Assembly (NCBI GenBank): GCA_964242415.1
Contig: CAXTAT010000027.1
Coordinates: forward strand, 18,289 to 82,288
Direction of reading: 5' to 3'
Origin: DASWOJ01 sp964242415
GTDB lineage: Bacteria > Pseudomonadota > Alphaproteobacteria > Acetobacterales > Acetobacteraceae
DNA length: 64,000 bases
Both the position numbers and the translations under genes were made by a program. Shown here one piece after another: positions 26,711 to 37,919 of the stretch (position 1 is the first letter of the stretch; every line of letters starts with the position of its first letter). The notes beneath the pieces were generated by a model. That model had not been told where the DNA came from. It did no database searches and was given only the letters and a program-made list of their open reading frames with translations.

Positions 26711-27177
26711 CTGCTGTCTCCCTGCGACGCCATTTGGGAAACTGCCAGATATGCCGGCCCGGCGCCCCCCGCCGCCGCGCCTCAGTCCCGGGTTTAGCAT
26801 AAATGTCATGTTTTCGTGGTCACACGCCGCCGCTGAGATGATCAGGCCCTGGCGCGACGGCCATACCTCTCCGGCCTCCCGGACGTGGTTCGGCAAGCAA
26901 GCTTGGGGGTTGGCGTCCCGCAACATGCAGCAGCCAAAAGCGGCTTATGCGAGCAGTTCTGCTCCTCTCGCTGCCCGTGCTGGCCTTCGTCTCGGGCGGC
27001 GGCGCCCAATGCCACGTACAACTGCGCCGCCGCCTTGCAGGCAGGCACCGGCCTCCGGCTCAGCCGCCGCCGCACCTGAACGCGGCCCAGCCAGAACGTC
27101 CAGCCGGCGCCACGCAGGCCAGGCAACCTCGCTTGCGCGCGGCCGGCGGCTCGGTGCGGGGCAGCCGGCGGCTGGGC
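26711..27177. other. Intergenic region with motif A and a possible decayed secreted ORF
   Basis: Between gspI and tonB. It contains the TGTCAT-N7-TGGT motif at 26804. On the + strand, an ATG at 26947 begins MRAVLLLSLPVLAFVSGGGA, which looks like a signal peptide. The frame then turns Arg/Pro-rich and runs antisense into tonB, so any gene here is short or frameshifted. I do not call it as a CDS. Confidence 0.45.
26804..26820 (+). promoter_or_regulatory. Motif A: TGTCAT-N7-TGGT
   Basis: TGTCATGTTTTCGTGGT, preceded by ATAAA. The same core and spacing occur at 31552-31568 and 38650-38666 on the minus strand, each 110-135 bp from a start codon. Here the ATG at 26947 is 126 bp away in the same orientation. 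TGTCA is also the half-site of PhoB boxes, but the 11-bp direct repeat of a classical box is not present. Confidence 0.5.
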
Positions 27178-28218
27178 CTAGGCAGGCCTGAACTCCACCC
27201 ATACGAGCAGCCGCAGCAATCGTCCCTCGACCTCTGGCGGCGCCGCCGGGTAGCGCGCGGTCCGGGCCACCGCAAGGGCTGCATCATCGAGCATCGGCGT
27301 TCCCGACGACTGCGTGAGCGTGGGGTTGGAAACGGCGCCGCTGCGGTAGTTGAGCAGCATGCGCGCCCGTCCGGTGACGCCCATCATGCGCGCTGCCGCC
27401 GGGTACTGGACGGCGGCTTGCACGGCTTCGCGGATGTGCGCCTCCAGCGCCGCTTCCTGGTCCGCGGAGCCGGGACGGGCGGGCGGGGCGGCGGGAGCCT
27501 GCCTCGGCTCCGGCTGTACCGACGACTTGTCCGGGGCGCCTTCCTGCACGGGCGTTGCCTCCTGCAGGCGCATGCTGCCAGCTTGCGACACCGGCTGCGG
27601 CCGGGCTGGCGACGGCCGTGCCGGTGGCGGACGGCGCATGGGGGGTTCCCGCTGGGTCACCGGCACCGGCTTGTCGGGATGCACCGGCTCGGGCGGCGGT
27701 GCCTGCAACGGAGAGGGCATGACCGGTAGCGCCGGAGGCACCGGGGGCGGATCGGGCAGGACCGCCGCAGCCTCAAGCGGTGGCGGCGGTGGAGTGGGTG
27801 GGGCCGTAGCCGGGGGCGGTGGCTCATCGTCCACCGGAACCGGCGGCGGCTGGGACGGGGACGCCGCAGCCTCGGCCGGCGCAGGAGGCGGCGAGGCGTC
27901 CGGCGCCGGCCTATTCGAGCGGGCTGCCGCCGGCTCCGCCGATGGGGCTGCCGCTGGCGGGACTGGCGGCGGCGCAGGCTCCACCGTTACCAACTCCACC
28001 GCCGCCTCAACGGGCGGCTCCGGCGGTGCGCCCTCGTACAGCAAGGCGAGCGCGGCAAGGCACCCGGCATGGAGCGCGAACGCCGAAGCGACTGTGACGG
28101 CTGGCAGGCCGGGCCGGCGCTTGCTTACCGGCCGGGCTGGCGCCGATGGCAGCGCCGGGCGGTCAGGTGCCGCCCGCAAGCAGCTTGGCCGCGTGGTCGA
28201 GGGCTTCGACGCACTCAT
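27178..28218 (-). CDS. tonB: TonB family energy transducer
   Basis: A 346-residue protein: one N-terminal membrane helix (VTVASAFALHAGCLAALALL, about residues 41-60), a very long Pro-rich periplasmic spacer (about 65-240), and a C-terminal TonB domain with VQAAVQYPAAARMMGVTGRARML and the closing strand GRLLRLLVWVEF. It links the proton motive force to outer-membrane TonB-dependent receptors; the receptor gene at 32195-34428 is broken. No exbB or exbD lies nearby. The start overlaps the preceding small gene by 56 bp, so the true start may be slightly later, although no better codon is visible. Confidence 0.88.
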   Translation of the reverse strand: MSASKPSTTRPSCLRAAPDRPALPSAPARPVSKRRPGLPAVTVASAFALHAGCLAALALLYEGAPPEPPVEAAVELVTVEPAPPPVPPAAAPSAEPAAARSNRPAPDASPPPAPAEAAASPSQPPPVPVDDEPPPPATAPPTPPPPPLEAAAVLPDPPPVPPALPVMPSPLQAPPPEPVHPDKPVPVTQREPPMRRPPPARPSPARPQPVSQAGSMRLQEATPVQEGAPDKSSVQPEPRQAPAAPPARPGSADQEAALEAHIREAVQAAVQYPAAARMMGVTGRARMLLNYRSGAVSNPTLTQSSGTPMLDDAALAVARTARYPAAPPEVEGRLLRLLVWVEFRPA

Positions 28219-28417
28219 CGTTGTCCCCCTCCGCCTGCTCCTTCCGGGCGCGCTGCAGGTCGGCGTCGATCAGCCGCTTGATCTGCGCGTCGCCCTGGAA
28301 GGCCGTGGCCTGCTTGCCAAGCTCGACCTGGCGCCGCGTGCAGTCGGCGGCGTCGTCGGCCAGCGCCGCCCCTGCGGTCAGCGGCAGGAGAAGCAGGGTC
28401 AGGATGATCGGGCGCAT
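28163..28417 (-). CDS. Small periplasmic protein, unknown function
   Basis: An 84-residue protein with a clear signal peptide (MRPIILTLLLLPLTAGAALA) and a mature helical, charged domain with two cysteines (ADCTRR and NDECVEAL) that could form a disulfide. The start at 28417 gives the signal peptide; longer in-frame sequence upstream is not gene-like. It overlaps the tonB start, so the two are probably co-transcribed. I do not recognise the family. Confidence 0.75.
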   Translation of the reverse strand: MRPIILTLLLLPLTAGAALADDAADCTRRQVELGKQATAFQGDAQIKRLIDADLQRARKEQAEGDNDECVEALDHAAKLLAGGT

Positions 28418-28500
28418 GGTGCTGGTCCTTTGGTCTGGCATGGTATCCGGTTGCGGGCGCAGCGATGCAGGGGCGGGCCTCGCCAGCCCGCACCCGACCG

Positions 28501-31418
28501 CTACCGGCGCAGGTTGAGGCCGCTGCGCAGGGTTGGATAAGGCCGGCCCTCCATCAGGCCCGCCCACAGGACCTAGTTGAACAGGTCGGCCGGCACCCGG
28601 TCTTCCGAGGTGAAGTCAAAGCCGCGCGTCGCATGGTCCCAATAGGCCGCGTCGTGCGTCGGCTTCATGGCCGGCCCCTCGGCAAACTGGGTTGCAATGC
28701 CGGGGATGGCGACCTGCGTGGTGCGGAGCAGGGGGGATGCCACCGAGCTGAAGCTCCAGCCCGACTGGTTCAGGTCGAACACGTCGGTCATCGGCCGCTG
28801 ATAGGCGTCGTTCAGGTTGAGGTGGTCGATGCCCAGCACGTCCTCCATCGTCCGCAGCACGCTGACGGTGTTGTAGCGGGTGCTGACCACCGCGCCCTGC
28901 TTCACGTAGGGTCCGACGACGAAGGTCGTGCTGCGATGCGCGTCGATGTGGTCGGGGCCGTCCTGCGAGTCGTCCTCCACGATGAACACCAGCGTGCTGG
29001 CGGCATACGGGCTTTGCGAGATCGCCTCGACCACCCGGCCGACCGCCAGGTCGTTGTCGGCCACCTGCAGCTCCGGCGTGGTGAACCCGCCAGTTGCGGC
29101 GCTGAACGTCCCGGTGTGGTCGTGCATCAGCCGCAGCAGCGTCAGGTTGGGCAGGTTGCCGTTGGCGACGTACTGGTTGAACTCGCGCTGCCACTCCTCC
29201 ACCCGCCACACGTCGGGGAAGGCGGTGTCGAAGCCGCGGAAGAAGAGGTCGGTCAGCGGGATCAGCTCCGGGTTGTTCGGGAACGCGACCTGGGTGCCCG
29301 TGGCCGAGGGGGTGCGCAGCGTCGGCGGCACGAAGATCGGCGTGCCGGGGGCGTTGTAGCGGGTCAGGTCCAGCAGGAACCCGTAGTTGCGCACCGTGAG
29401 GCCGGCACGCAGCGCGCTGTCCCAGATGTAGCCGCCCTGGACCTTGTTGCCGCCGGGTCCGTCGATGGCGCCGACGTTGGCAACGCCGGGCAGCACGTTG
29501 CTCGCGCCGCCCTTCAGGGTGGTCGTGAACGCCGTGTAGCCCGGCAATGCCGCCTCCCGCGCCGCAACGGTCGGGTTGCCGATGGCGATGTTGCGGTTCT
29601 GCCCCTCGGTGTCGTACGACAGGCCGCGGCCGGCGTAGTTCACCGGCATGTTCTTCGCCACGCTGTCGGTGGTGCGGCCCTGCGTGCTCCAGGACCAGCC
29701 GTCGAGGCTCACGTCGCCTGAGGTGAAGAAGTTGTCCAGCGTGACGAAGTTGCCCGCGATGCGGTGCTCGCTGGGCGTCACGCGGCGGCCGAACACCGCC
29801 AGCGTCGGGTCGCCGTTGGCGCCGTTCGTGAGGTCGCCGAGCACGCCGTCATAGGTCCGGTTCTCCTTGACGATATAGACGACGTGCTTGATCTGGTTGC
29901 GCAACGCGCCCATGACGGCAGTGTCGGTCGGGTCGGCGGCGATGTTGTAGCGGTTGTTGGACGCGACCTGGTTGGTCAGCAGCGGCAGGTCGCCCGGCGC
30001 CGGCACCGGCAGGGACACCAGCGACGCCTTGTTCAATTGCAGCACGTACTAGTTGGCGCCGTTGGCCTGCGCCTGGGCCTGGACGTTGCCGCCGGGGTAG
30101 GTCGCCGTCGTCAGCAGGGCGGTATTGCCATACAGGTTGGCCGGGTTGGCGCCGGGATCGCTCTTGCCGTTGACGATGTAGGCGAAGCCGCCATCCGGGC
30201 TGAGGCTGATGGAGTGCGGCAGCCAGGCCGTCGGGATCAGCCCGCTGACCCCGTGCGGCGCCGCGCCGGCCAGGGGATCACCGCCACGGAGTTGGCGCCG
30301 CCGTTGGTGACATACAGCATCTGCTCGTTCGGCGACAGCGCCAGGTTGTTCGGGGCGGCGCCGGTGTAGCGCTCGGTGTTGGCCAGCAGGCCCGGCGGCG
30401 CCACGGTGTCGATCAGCTCCACCACCGCATTCGCCGCCGTGTCGATCACCGCGACCTGGTCGGTGTTGTCCAGCGTGGTGAACAGGCGCGACTGCGCGGC
30501 GTTGAGCACCATGCTGTTCGGGCTGCCGCCGACCGGGATGCGCTTCACCAGGCGGCCCGTGGTGGCCCCCGAGATATCCACCACGACGACCTCACGGTCC
30601 CGGATCGACGAGACATAGGCGGTGCCGTTGCCCTTCACGGCGACGGTGAAGGGATACTCACCGCCGGGCACGCCGTCCGACCCGGGCGTGGTGTTGTAGG
30701 GGCGCAGGTCGTATTCGAACCGGACCTTGCGGGTTGCGGTGTCGATCACCGAGATCGAGTCGTTGAACATATTGGCGATCACGAGCACGCTGCCGTCGGC
30801 AGACAGGCCGATGCCCGCGGCCTCCGGCTGGACGCGCAGCCCGATGCCGGTGTTGGCGTGGCCGAGCGGGATGGTTGCGGCCTGGCTGAACCCGGCGCCG
30901 GCCTTGGTGAAGACGACAACCTGGTCATCGACGCCGCCGGCGGCGTAGAACGTCCCGCCGTCCGGCGCCCAGGCCAGGCCGACATAGGCGTTCGGGATTT
31001 GCAGCACCTGGGTCTGCACGGGGGAGCCACGGTTCGCGCCGGAGATGTCGAACACGAAGACGTACTCGTTGGAGTCGGCGTTGATCTGCACGCCCGTGGC
31101 CGGGTCGTTCAGCAGGTTGTAGCCGCTGGTCAGCACCAGCAGCGTGTTGCCGTCCGGGCTGACCGCCGTCTTCACCGCGTCGCCGACGACATGGGACGGG
31201 AAGTCGGTCAGGCCGGGGTTCAGGAATTGGATCTTGGCGCCGGTCGCCAGGGTCGGCGTGACATACTGGCCGGTCGGCAGGGGCAACTGGCCGTTGCTGC
31301 CGGCCTGCCCGGGGCCGACTTCGGCACGAAGCTGGCCTGCTGCCAGGACAAGGCCGGACAGCACCGTGGCGCCCAGCAGGGCGGATCGCAGCCGTCCGAG
31401 GGGGGAATGCATGTCCAT
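28501..31418 (-). pseudogene. Bifunctional YncE-propeller/alkaline-phosphatase-family protein, broken (copy 1)
   Basis: Read through its lesions this encodes about 972 residues: a signal peptide (31418, AGGAG site), a YVTN/YncE-like beta-propeller, and a PF04185-type phosphoesterase (IKHVVYIVKENRTYDGVLGD, VEDDSQDGPDHID). Lesions: a one-base deletion near 30273 (frameshift after AVIP), a TAG at 30049 where copy 2 has Gln (NQYQ), and a TAG at 28573 where copy 2 has Glu (FYNEVLW). Twenty-three sensible codons follow the last TAG to a stop at 28501. The family acts on phosphate esters outside the cytoplasm. The flanking frames remain well preserved, so decay is recent. Confidence 0.88.
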
Positions 31419-31918
31419 CGATAGACTCTCCTAGTCCGTGCGGCGACCGCCCTGCCGTCACGCGGGTGCGGGGTCAGACGCCGAGGCGCTCGTTGATGCA
31501 GCCGATCAGGCTGCGGCGACCTCGGGTAGAACCGTCCCATCGGCGTCCGCCACCACGGAAATATGACATTTCATAACAAGGCGGCCTGCATCGCGGCCGG
31601 GCCATGCCGCTATGCCAAGGGTGCGGACGCAATCGGCGGTAAGGCAGCTCCGCACCTGCCCAAGCAGGGACGATGGCGGTCCATGCAGCACCGACCACCG
31701 TGGTTGCAATGGACCGTCTGTTCTGCTGGTGGCACGCCTTCTTGCGGCGCCTGGGAGGCCGAACGGCGGGGATGGCGGCAGGTGAAGGGCACGCGGCTGC
31801 ATCACGCGAGGGTCTGCCGCGGTGACCGTGTCCTCGACGACGAGCAGGCATAAGCCGGGCCGACAGCACCCCTGATCTGCATGCGCTTATACCAAAGGCC
31901 CTCTACTCTGACCGTTCT
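31419..31918. other. Intergenic region upstream of phosphatase copy 1
   Basis: It contains motif B (31552) and an AT-richer patch around 31555-31580, the likely promoter of the pseudogene. A + strand frame at 31563-31853 is open for 96 codons but is Arg/Trp-rich, has no ribosome site and no recognisable domain. Nothing else is supported. Confidence 0.4.
31552..31568 (-). promoter_or_regulatory. Motif B: TGTCAT-N7-TGGT
   Basis: On the minus strand TGTCATATTTCCGTGGT, preceded by GAAA, 133 bp upstream of the phosphatase copy 1 start. Same core and spacing as motifs A and C. Confidence 0.55.
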
Positions 31919-32015
31919 GTCATTGTGAGGAGCGCAGCGACGCGGCAATCCAGGGGTGTCAAGAGAGGTTCTTGCGCCCCTGGATTGCCACGCCGCAAGC
32001 GCGGCTCGCAATGAC
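31919..32015. repeat. Interspersed palindromic element (GTCATTGCGAG type)
   Basis: About 97 bp opening with GTCATTGTGAGGAGCG and closing with GCGGCTCGCAATGAC. An inner inverted pair is GGCAATCCAGGGG / CCCCTGGATTGCC. It shares outer ends with the elements at 2957, 4171 and 34636 but has a different inner core from the first two. Confidence 0.85.
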
Positions 32016-32194
32016 GGTGCGCTAACGCCGGGGGTTCAGAATGTAAGGCGGTTGGCACCACTCCATGTTCTCGGGATGCGTGGACCACTGCGGCAGCCGC
32101 GGTGCCGTTCTAAGGCAGGCGCGCGCGGCCAGTCACAGGGATGGCCTGCGGCCGTGCCGGGCTGGGCAAGCCTTTTATCCCTGCAGAGGCTTGC

Positions 32195-34428
32195 TTAGAT
32201 TTTTGCTTCCAAGGAGAAAAAGAAGCTGCGGCCGGAGTTCGTGTAGAAGAGCGCCTCGGAAGGCGGCCCGATCGTCTGGCCTGCAAACCCAATGATACTG
32301 CGGTTGTCGAACAGGTTGTAGAGATTTGCTTTCAGCGTCAGAGCGCCGTCCCGATAGGGGAAGGTATAGCCGCCGGCGAGGTCGACTTGCCGGTAGCTCT
32401 TGATCGCAAAGCTGTCCTTCTGGCCAGGCGCGGCCGTGTCCAATCCGTATTGAGGGCCGACGAACTTTGCCAAAACCGACGCAAAAAGCTTGTCGCCCTC
32501 GCGAAGGATGTGACCCTGATCGTAAATAGGTCCGATCACGCCAGTATAGCGCGGGGTCTGTGCCAGCGTGTTGCCGTTCGTGGTGTAGCCACTGTAGTTC
32601 AGGGAGCCGTTTGCGTAAACCGCTGCGCCATGCCCCAGCTTGGCCGTTCCCTCGACCTCGACGCCCTTGTAAACGGCGCCGCCTTGGTTGAAGAACGTCG
32701 TCAGCCCTCCGACAGTCCGGCTGTTAACGAAGTTTTCGTATTGGATGTAGTAAAGGTCGGTGCCGAGCGAATAATCGGTCCGGTTGATGACGCCACCGAT
32801 TTGGAAGCTGTTCGTCGTGGACGGGCTGACCGAGGTCACCGCTGTCGTCGAGAACAGGTTCAGGCTCGGGGTCTGGAAACCACGCGCCGCCTGGGCGAAC
32901 ACCGATGCCCAGTCGGTCACCTTCCAGTTGATATCAAGGGAGGGCAACGGCGCCTCGTAGCTCTGGTGCACATCCTGCGGCAGCCCGGTCAGGCCCGCCT
33001 CGCCCTTCAGGGTCCGCACGATCAGGCTGTATTTCAGGCCAGCGGTCACGGTGACGTTCGGCAGGGCCTTCCAGGCGAACTCCGCGAAGGGCTGCAGCGT
33101 GTCCAGGTTGGAGACATACCTGTTCAGGAACACCGAGCCTGGAGCGGACGCATAGGGCAGAAAGTTGCGCGTCGCGTCCGCCGTGTAGGTGTTGGTGGCA
33201 AACACCTCATGCTCCGCCCAGACGCCGACCCGCGCCTGGCCATAGGGCGTGTCCTGCGTGATGCGGAGCACGTCGCCGGTGTTGCGGAAGTTGTACTTCG
33301 ACGCGATGGCCGGAACGTCGCCCGTGAGATCGGCCGGCGTCGCGCCGTTGACGTAGTTGATGCCGGAGAGGTTGGGACCCTGCCCGCCGACATCGGCGCC
33401 ATGGACCGAATTCTGGTAGTAGCCCGTGGTATAAACCTTGTTGTGATCACGAGCCCGTTGCCGAGGTCGCTGCGGACGCCGGCGTATTCGAAGTCCGTCT
33501 TGTAGCTGTCGTGGTTGTAGCCCGTGTAGGTCTGCGAGGCCGGGTCTTGGTTCAGGGCGTAGTTCGGACCGAATGCCCTGATGTTGGCGAGCGTGGCCCC
33601 GTACGGCGTATGGGTGAAGGTGTGGTCCGTGTTCACCAGCACGGTGACGACGGTGTTGCTGCCGACCGGCTGCTCGTACTTGAAGAACTGGTTCCGCCGC
33701 TCGGTGGAGGTGTTGGTGGTGGCGCCCCCGGCCTCAAGCTGCTCCAGGTTGATCGTCGCGCGGCCACCGGCCAGCGCGCCCAGGGCGCCGCTGTCCAGCC
33801 GCAGGCCGCCCAGATGGGTGCCGTAGCTGCCGACCGTGCCATAGGCGGTGGCCCCCAGGGTGTTCGACACCGCCGGCGATGTCAGGTCGACATAGCCGCC
33901 GAACGTGGCCGCGCCGATTGCCGACGCCTGGCCCGGCCCGCGATGGACGGTCACCTGGCCGAGGTTCTGGCTGGTGAGGTAGATGCCCGGCTGCGGGGCG
34001 AAGTTGATCGGGAAGCCCGGGATCGGGATGCCGTCATACAGCACGCTGAACTGGGTGTATTGCAGGCCGCGGATGCTCTGCCCGAAGTCCTGCTGCAGGC
34101 CCGGGCCGACCGGGGAAATATCAATCGCGCTCGGCGTCAGGCGGACGATATCGTTGTAGTTGTCGGTGGGCACGATGATCTTGCGCAGGGTCTCCGCGCC
34201 GACGGTGCTGGTCGGCTCGACCTGATCCAGGCTGGGCCGGCTGGGGGCGAACTGCTCGGCGGTCTGCGGCACGGCCGCCGCCGGGCCGGCCATCGCACCC
34301 GTGGCCTGCACGGTGCCGATGTCCTTGGGCTGGTCCGGCGCTGGCTGGCCCGCGGCAACGCCAGCGAGGCCGCCGACGAGCGATGCTGCCACGGCGGCGT
34401 GAAAAGTCGTTCGAGCTGTCCGTCCCAC
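32195..34428 (-). pseudogene. TonB-dependent outer-membrane receptor, frameshifted
   Basis: Start GTG 34428, signal peptide (HAAVAASLVGGLAGVAAG), then a plug domain (NYNDIVRLTPSAIDISPVGP, SIRGLQYTQFSVLYDGIPI) and beta-barrel strands to the C-terminus (SGRSFFFSLEAKI). At about 33445 the frame breaks: LGNGLVIT is followed in frame by nonsense, while a one-base shift restores NKVYTTGYYQNSVHGADVGG and the rest of the barrel. One indel is the only lesion I see. The substrate is unknown; the adjacent phosphatases suggest uptake of a phosphorylated compound. Total length would be about 744 residues. Confidence 0.85.
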
Positions 34429-34635
34429 TGAGTCGTCCCTGCTGATGCTGCAAGGTTAGCTAATCGAGGTCAAAAACGAGCGCACGTTACGATTTTACGA
34501 CCTGGGCCATGGCGGCCTGCCGGCCCCAAATGAGCCTGGGTGGCGCGCATCCGATGCCACTGTTCGAATCACCTGGCCGTTGTACCGAATGGGTTAGCCC
34601 AGCCTTACGCCAACCGACCTTTGCGCTGGCGCGTC

Positions 34636-34731
34636 GTCATTGCGAGCCGCTTTTGCGGCGCGGCAATCCGGGGCTGTCAGGACTGGGCGCCGGTGGCCTG
34701 GATTGCCGCGTCGCTGCGCCCCCGCAATAAC
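34636..34731. repeat. Interspersed palindromic element (GTCATTGCGAG type), degenerate right end
   Basis: It opens with GTCATTGCGAGCCGC and contains the GGCAATCC / GGATTGCC inner pair. The right end is imperfect (CCCCCGCAATAA instead of CTCGCAATGAC). It lies between the receptor and the second phosphatase gene, both minus-strand. Confidence 0.75.
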
Positions 34732-34949
34732 CGATGCAAAACCCAGAAAAGCGGCCAGAGTGGATTGCTGTTGGCACCGCTCCGCTCTCATCAGCAGCAG
34801 TCTGGGCACCAGCAATGCGAAAACTTCGGCCAACGTTCCGCAACGGCACCGCCGGTGCGCGATGCCATCCGATGGTCAAACCAAGCCTGGTTCTGCTCAC
34901 GGACCCGGCGGGACAATACTGCCCCGCCAGCCGCATCCGCAACAGTAGA

Positions 34950-37863
34950 TCAATCGTTCGCCGCGCCCTTCGCGCCCAGCTTCAGGCCGCTGCGGTGCGT
35001 CGGATAGGGCTTGCCGTCCATCAGGCCCGCCCACAGCACCTCGTTGTAGAAGTCCACAGGCACCCGGTCGGCGTCGGAGAAGTCGAAGCCGCGCGTCGCC
35101 TTGTCTCAATAGGCCGCATCATGCTTCGGGAACACGTCGGGTCCGTCGGCATAGCGGATGCCGTTCTCGGCCAGCGCCAGCGTCGTGGTCGCCAGGATGC
35201 GCGAGGCGATGGCGCTGTAGGTCCACGACCCCGACGAGGCGGTATCGAACACGTCGGCCATCGGCCGCTGGTAGGCGGTATTCAGGTTGATGTGCGGTGC
35301 GCCCAGCAGGTCCTCGATCGTGCGCAGCATGTTGATCTGGCTGTAGCGGGTGCTGACCACCGCTCCCTGCTTCACGTAGGGACCGACGGCATAGGCCGTG
35401 GTGCGGTGCGAATCGACGTGGTCGGGGCCGTCCTGGCAGTCGTCCTCGACGACGAAGATCACCGTGTTGGCGGCATACGGGCTGTGCGCCACGGCCTCGA
35501 CCAGGCGGCCCACGGACAGGTCGTCGTCCGCCTGCTGCGTCTCCGGCGTGTTCACCCCGGCCAGCGCCGTGCCGAAGCTCCCGGTGTGGTCGTGGCTGAA
35601 GCGGACCAGCGACAGGCTGGGCAGGTTGCCGTTCGCCACGAACCCGTCGAACTCGCGCTTCCACTCGTTGTAGCGCCACAGGTCCGGATAGTTCTGGTCG
35701 TAGCCGCGGAAATACAGGTCGGTCAGCCCCACCAGCGTCGGGTTGATCGCCGCAACCTGGACGATGCCGGCGGCGAACGGATCGACCACCGGGGCCGCGA
35801 TGGTGCCGATGCTGCCGATGTTGTTCACGATGAAGCCGTAGTTGCGCACGGTGCCGCCGCCCTGCAGCACGGCATTGAAGATGTAGCCGCCCTGCTTGCC
35901 GAGTGGCGCGTCGGTGACGGCATGGTTGGCGGGTCCGACCAGCAGGTTCGCCGCGCCGCCCGCAAGACCCGCCGAGGCGGTGCTGTAGGCTCCGATCGTG
36001 GCGGCATCGCGGTCGGCCGTCGCGGGCAGGCCGACCGGCACGTTGCGGTTGGACCCCTCGGATTCATACGACAGGCCGCGGTTCACCCCGGCGTAGTTGA
36101 TCTGCTGCGTGATCGTCTCGGTGTTGGTCACGCGGCCCGCCATCGACCAGGACCAGCCGTCCATGCTGCCGTCGCCGGGGTCCATGAAGTTGTCCAGGGC
36201 GACGAAGCCGGACGCCAGGCGGTGGAAGTTCGGCGTGATGCGCTTGTCGAACGCCGTCAGCGTCGGGTCGCCGTTCACGCCGTTGCCCAGGTCGCCGAGG
36301 ATCTGGTCGAACGTGCGTTTCTCCTTCACGATGTAGATGACGTGCCCGGTTTTGGACCGCATGAAGTTCATCGTCGCGGTGTCGCTCGCCACCGGCGCGG
36401 CGCTGTAGAAGTTGTTCTGCGCGACGTTGGACGTAAGGGTCGGCAGGTCCGCCGCCGTCGGCACCTGGGCGCTGACCAGGGTCGCCCGCTCAAGCTGGAA
36501 CTGGTACTGGTTGGACGCCGTTGCGGCCGCCGCCGCGGCGGTGTTGCCGCCGGGGTAGGTGAGGCTCGTCAGGCGGGCCGTGTTGCCGTACAGGTGGCCG
36601 GGGTTGGGTCCGGTGTCGTTCTTGCCGTTGACGATGTACATCCAGGTGCCGTCGGCGCTGAAGGTGATGTCGTGCGGGTCATAAGCCGTGGGGATCAGGC
36701 CAGAGACCGCGTTGGCGTTCGGCCCCGTCAGCGGGATCACGGCGATCGAGTTCGCCCCGGCATTGACCGCATACAGCGTGTTCCCGTCCGGCGAGAGCGT
36801 GACGCCATAGGTCGCCGCCCCGGTGGTGTTGGCGGCCAGCAGCCCGGCCGGGGCACGGGCATCGATCTTGGCGACCACCGCATTGGCCGCCGTGTCGATG
36901 ACCGCAACCTGGTCGGCGTTGTCCTGCGCCACATACAACCGGGACCCTGCGGCATTGAGCGTCATCCCGAGCGCATTGCCGTCGAGCTTGATGCGCGCGA
37001 CCAGGCGGCCCGCGGTGGGGGAGGAGACATCGACCGCCACCACCTCGCGGTCCCTGTCGGACGAGAGGTAGGCGGTGCCGCCCTTTACGACGACCGCGAA
37101 CGGGAAGGTGCCGCCGGCGACGCCGGGAGTGCCCTCGTTGCCGGCGAAGTACGGGCGCAGGTCGTGCTCATAGCGGACCTTGGCGGTCGCGGTGTCGATG
37201 ACGCTGATCGAGTCGTTGTAGTTGTTGGCGACGACCAGGGTCTTGCCGTCGGCGGAGATGCCCAGGCCGCCCGCGTTCGGCTGGACGGCGAGGCCGACGC
37301 CCGTGCTGGCATGCAGGGCGCCATGGCCCAGGGCGATCGGCGCCGTCGCGGCGAAGGTGCTGCCGCTCCGGACATAGACATAGACGGCGTCGTCATTGCC
37401 GCCCGCGGCATAGAGCGTGTTGCCGTCCGGCGCCCAGACCAGGCCCACGTGGGCGTTCGCCTGCTGGATGACCTGGGTCAGCACGGGCCGCGTCTTGTTG
37501 GCGCCCGTCACGTTGTACAGGAAGATGTACTGCGTCGAGTTCGCGGTATCCAGCACGCCGGTCGCCGCATACAGCGTGTTCTGGCCGGCGCAGATGATCG
37601 CCAGCGTGCCGCCGTCCGGACTGAGATGCGACCGCACCGCCTCGCCGGCGACGAAGTCGGGGTAGGCGGGCAGGCCGGGGTTCAGGAGCTGCTGCACCGC
37701 GCCGGTCGGCGCCTGGGGCGTGACATACTGCCCGGTCGGCAGCGGCAGCGTGCCGTTGTTGCCGTCGATGGCGGTGCTGCGCTCGGCGAGCGCCAGGCGC
37801 GGCGAGCATGGTGCAGGCGAGCAGCGCCGCCTGCGTCAGCCGTGGAAGCCGGATGCTGTTCAT
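34950..37863 (-). pseudogene. Bifunctional YncE-propeller/alkaline-phosphatase-family protein, broken (copy 2)
   Basis: A paralogue of 28501-31418 with the same architecture: signal peptide from ATG 37863 (GGAG site), propeller, and phosphoesterase (GHVIYIVKEKRTFDQILGDL, VEDDCQDGPDHVD). Lesions differ from copy 1. The frame shifts in the signal peptide near 37803 (MLAAP then LALAERSTAIDGNN in another frame), and a TGA at 35106 replaces the Trp of copy 1 (DAAYWDHATRG). Fifty-one sensible codons then run to a stop at 34950. Between the lesions 863 codons are open, so a truncated product from an internal start is conceivable but would lack its export signal. It follows the PEP-CTERM gene by 56 bp. 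Confidence 0.86.
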
Positions 37864-37919
37864 TGCTGGTCTCCAGGTAGGACGCGCCGGTGAGCGGTGT
37901 GTACTGTCCGTCGGCGTCA

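Noticed and set aside
28573..30045. Two separate intact genes for propeller and phosphatase (copy 1)
   Set aside because: The second frame would start inside a conserved linker without ribosome site or signal peptide, and copy 2 shows the two domains belong to one chain.
34734..37880. 1048-codon + strand frame opposite phosphatase copy 2
   Set aside because: Antisense shadow; the minus strand carries recognisable propeller and phosphoesterase motifs despite its lesions.
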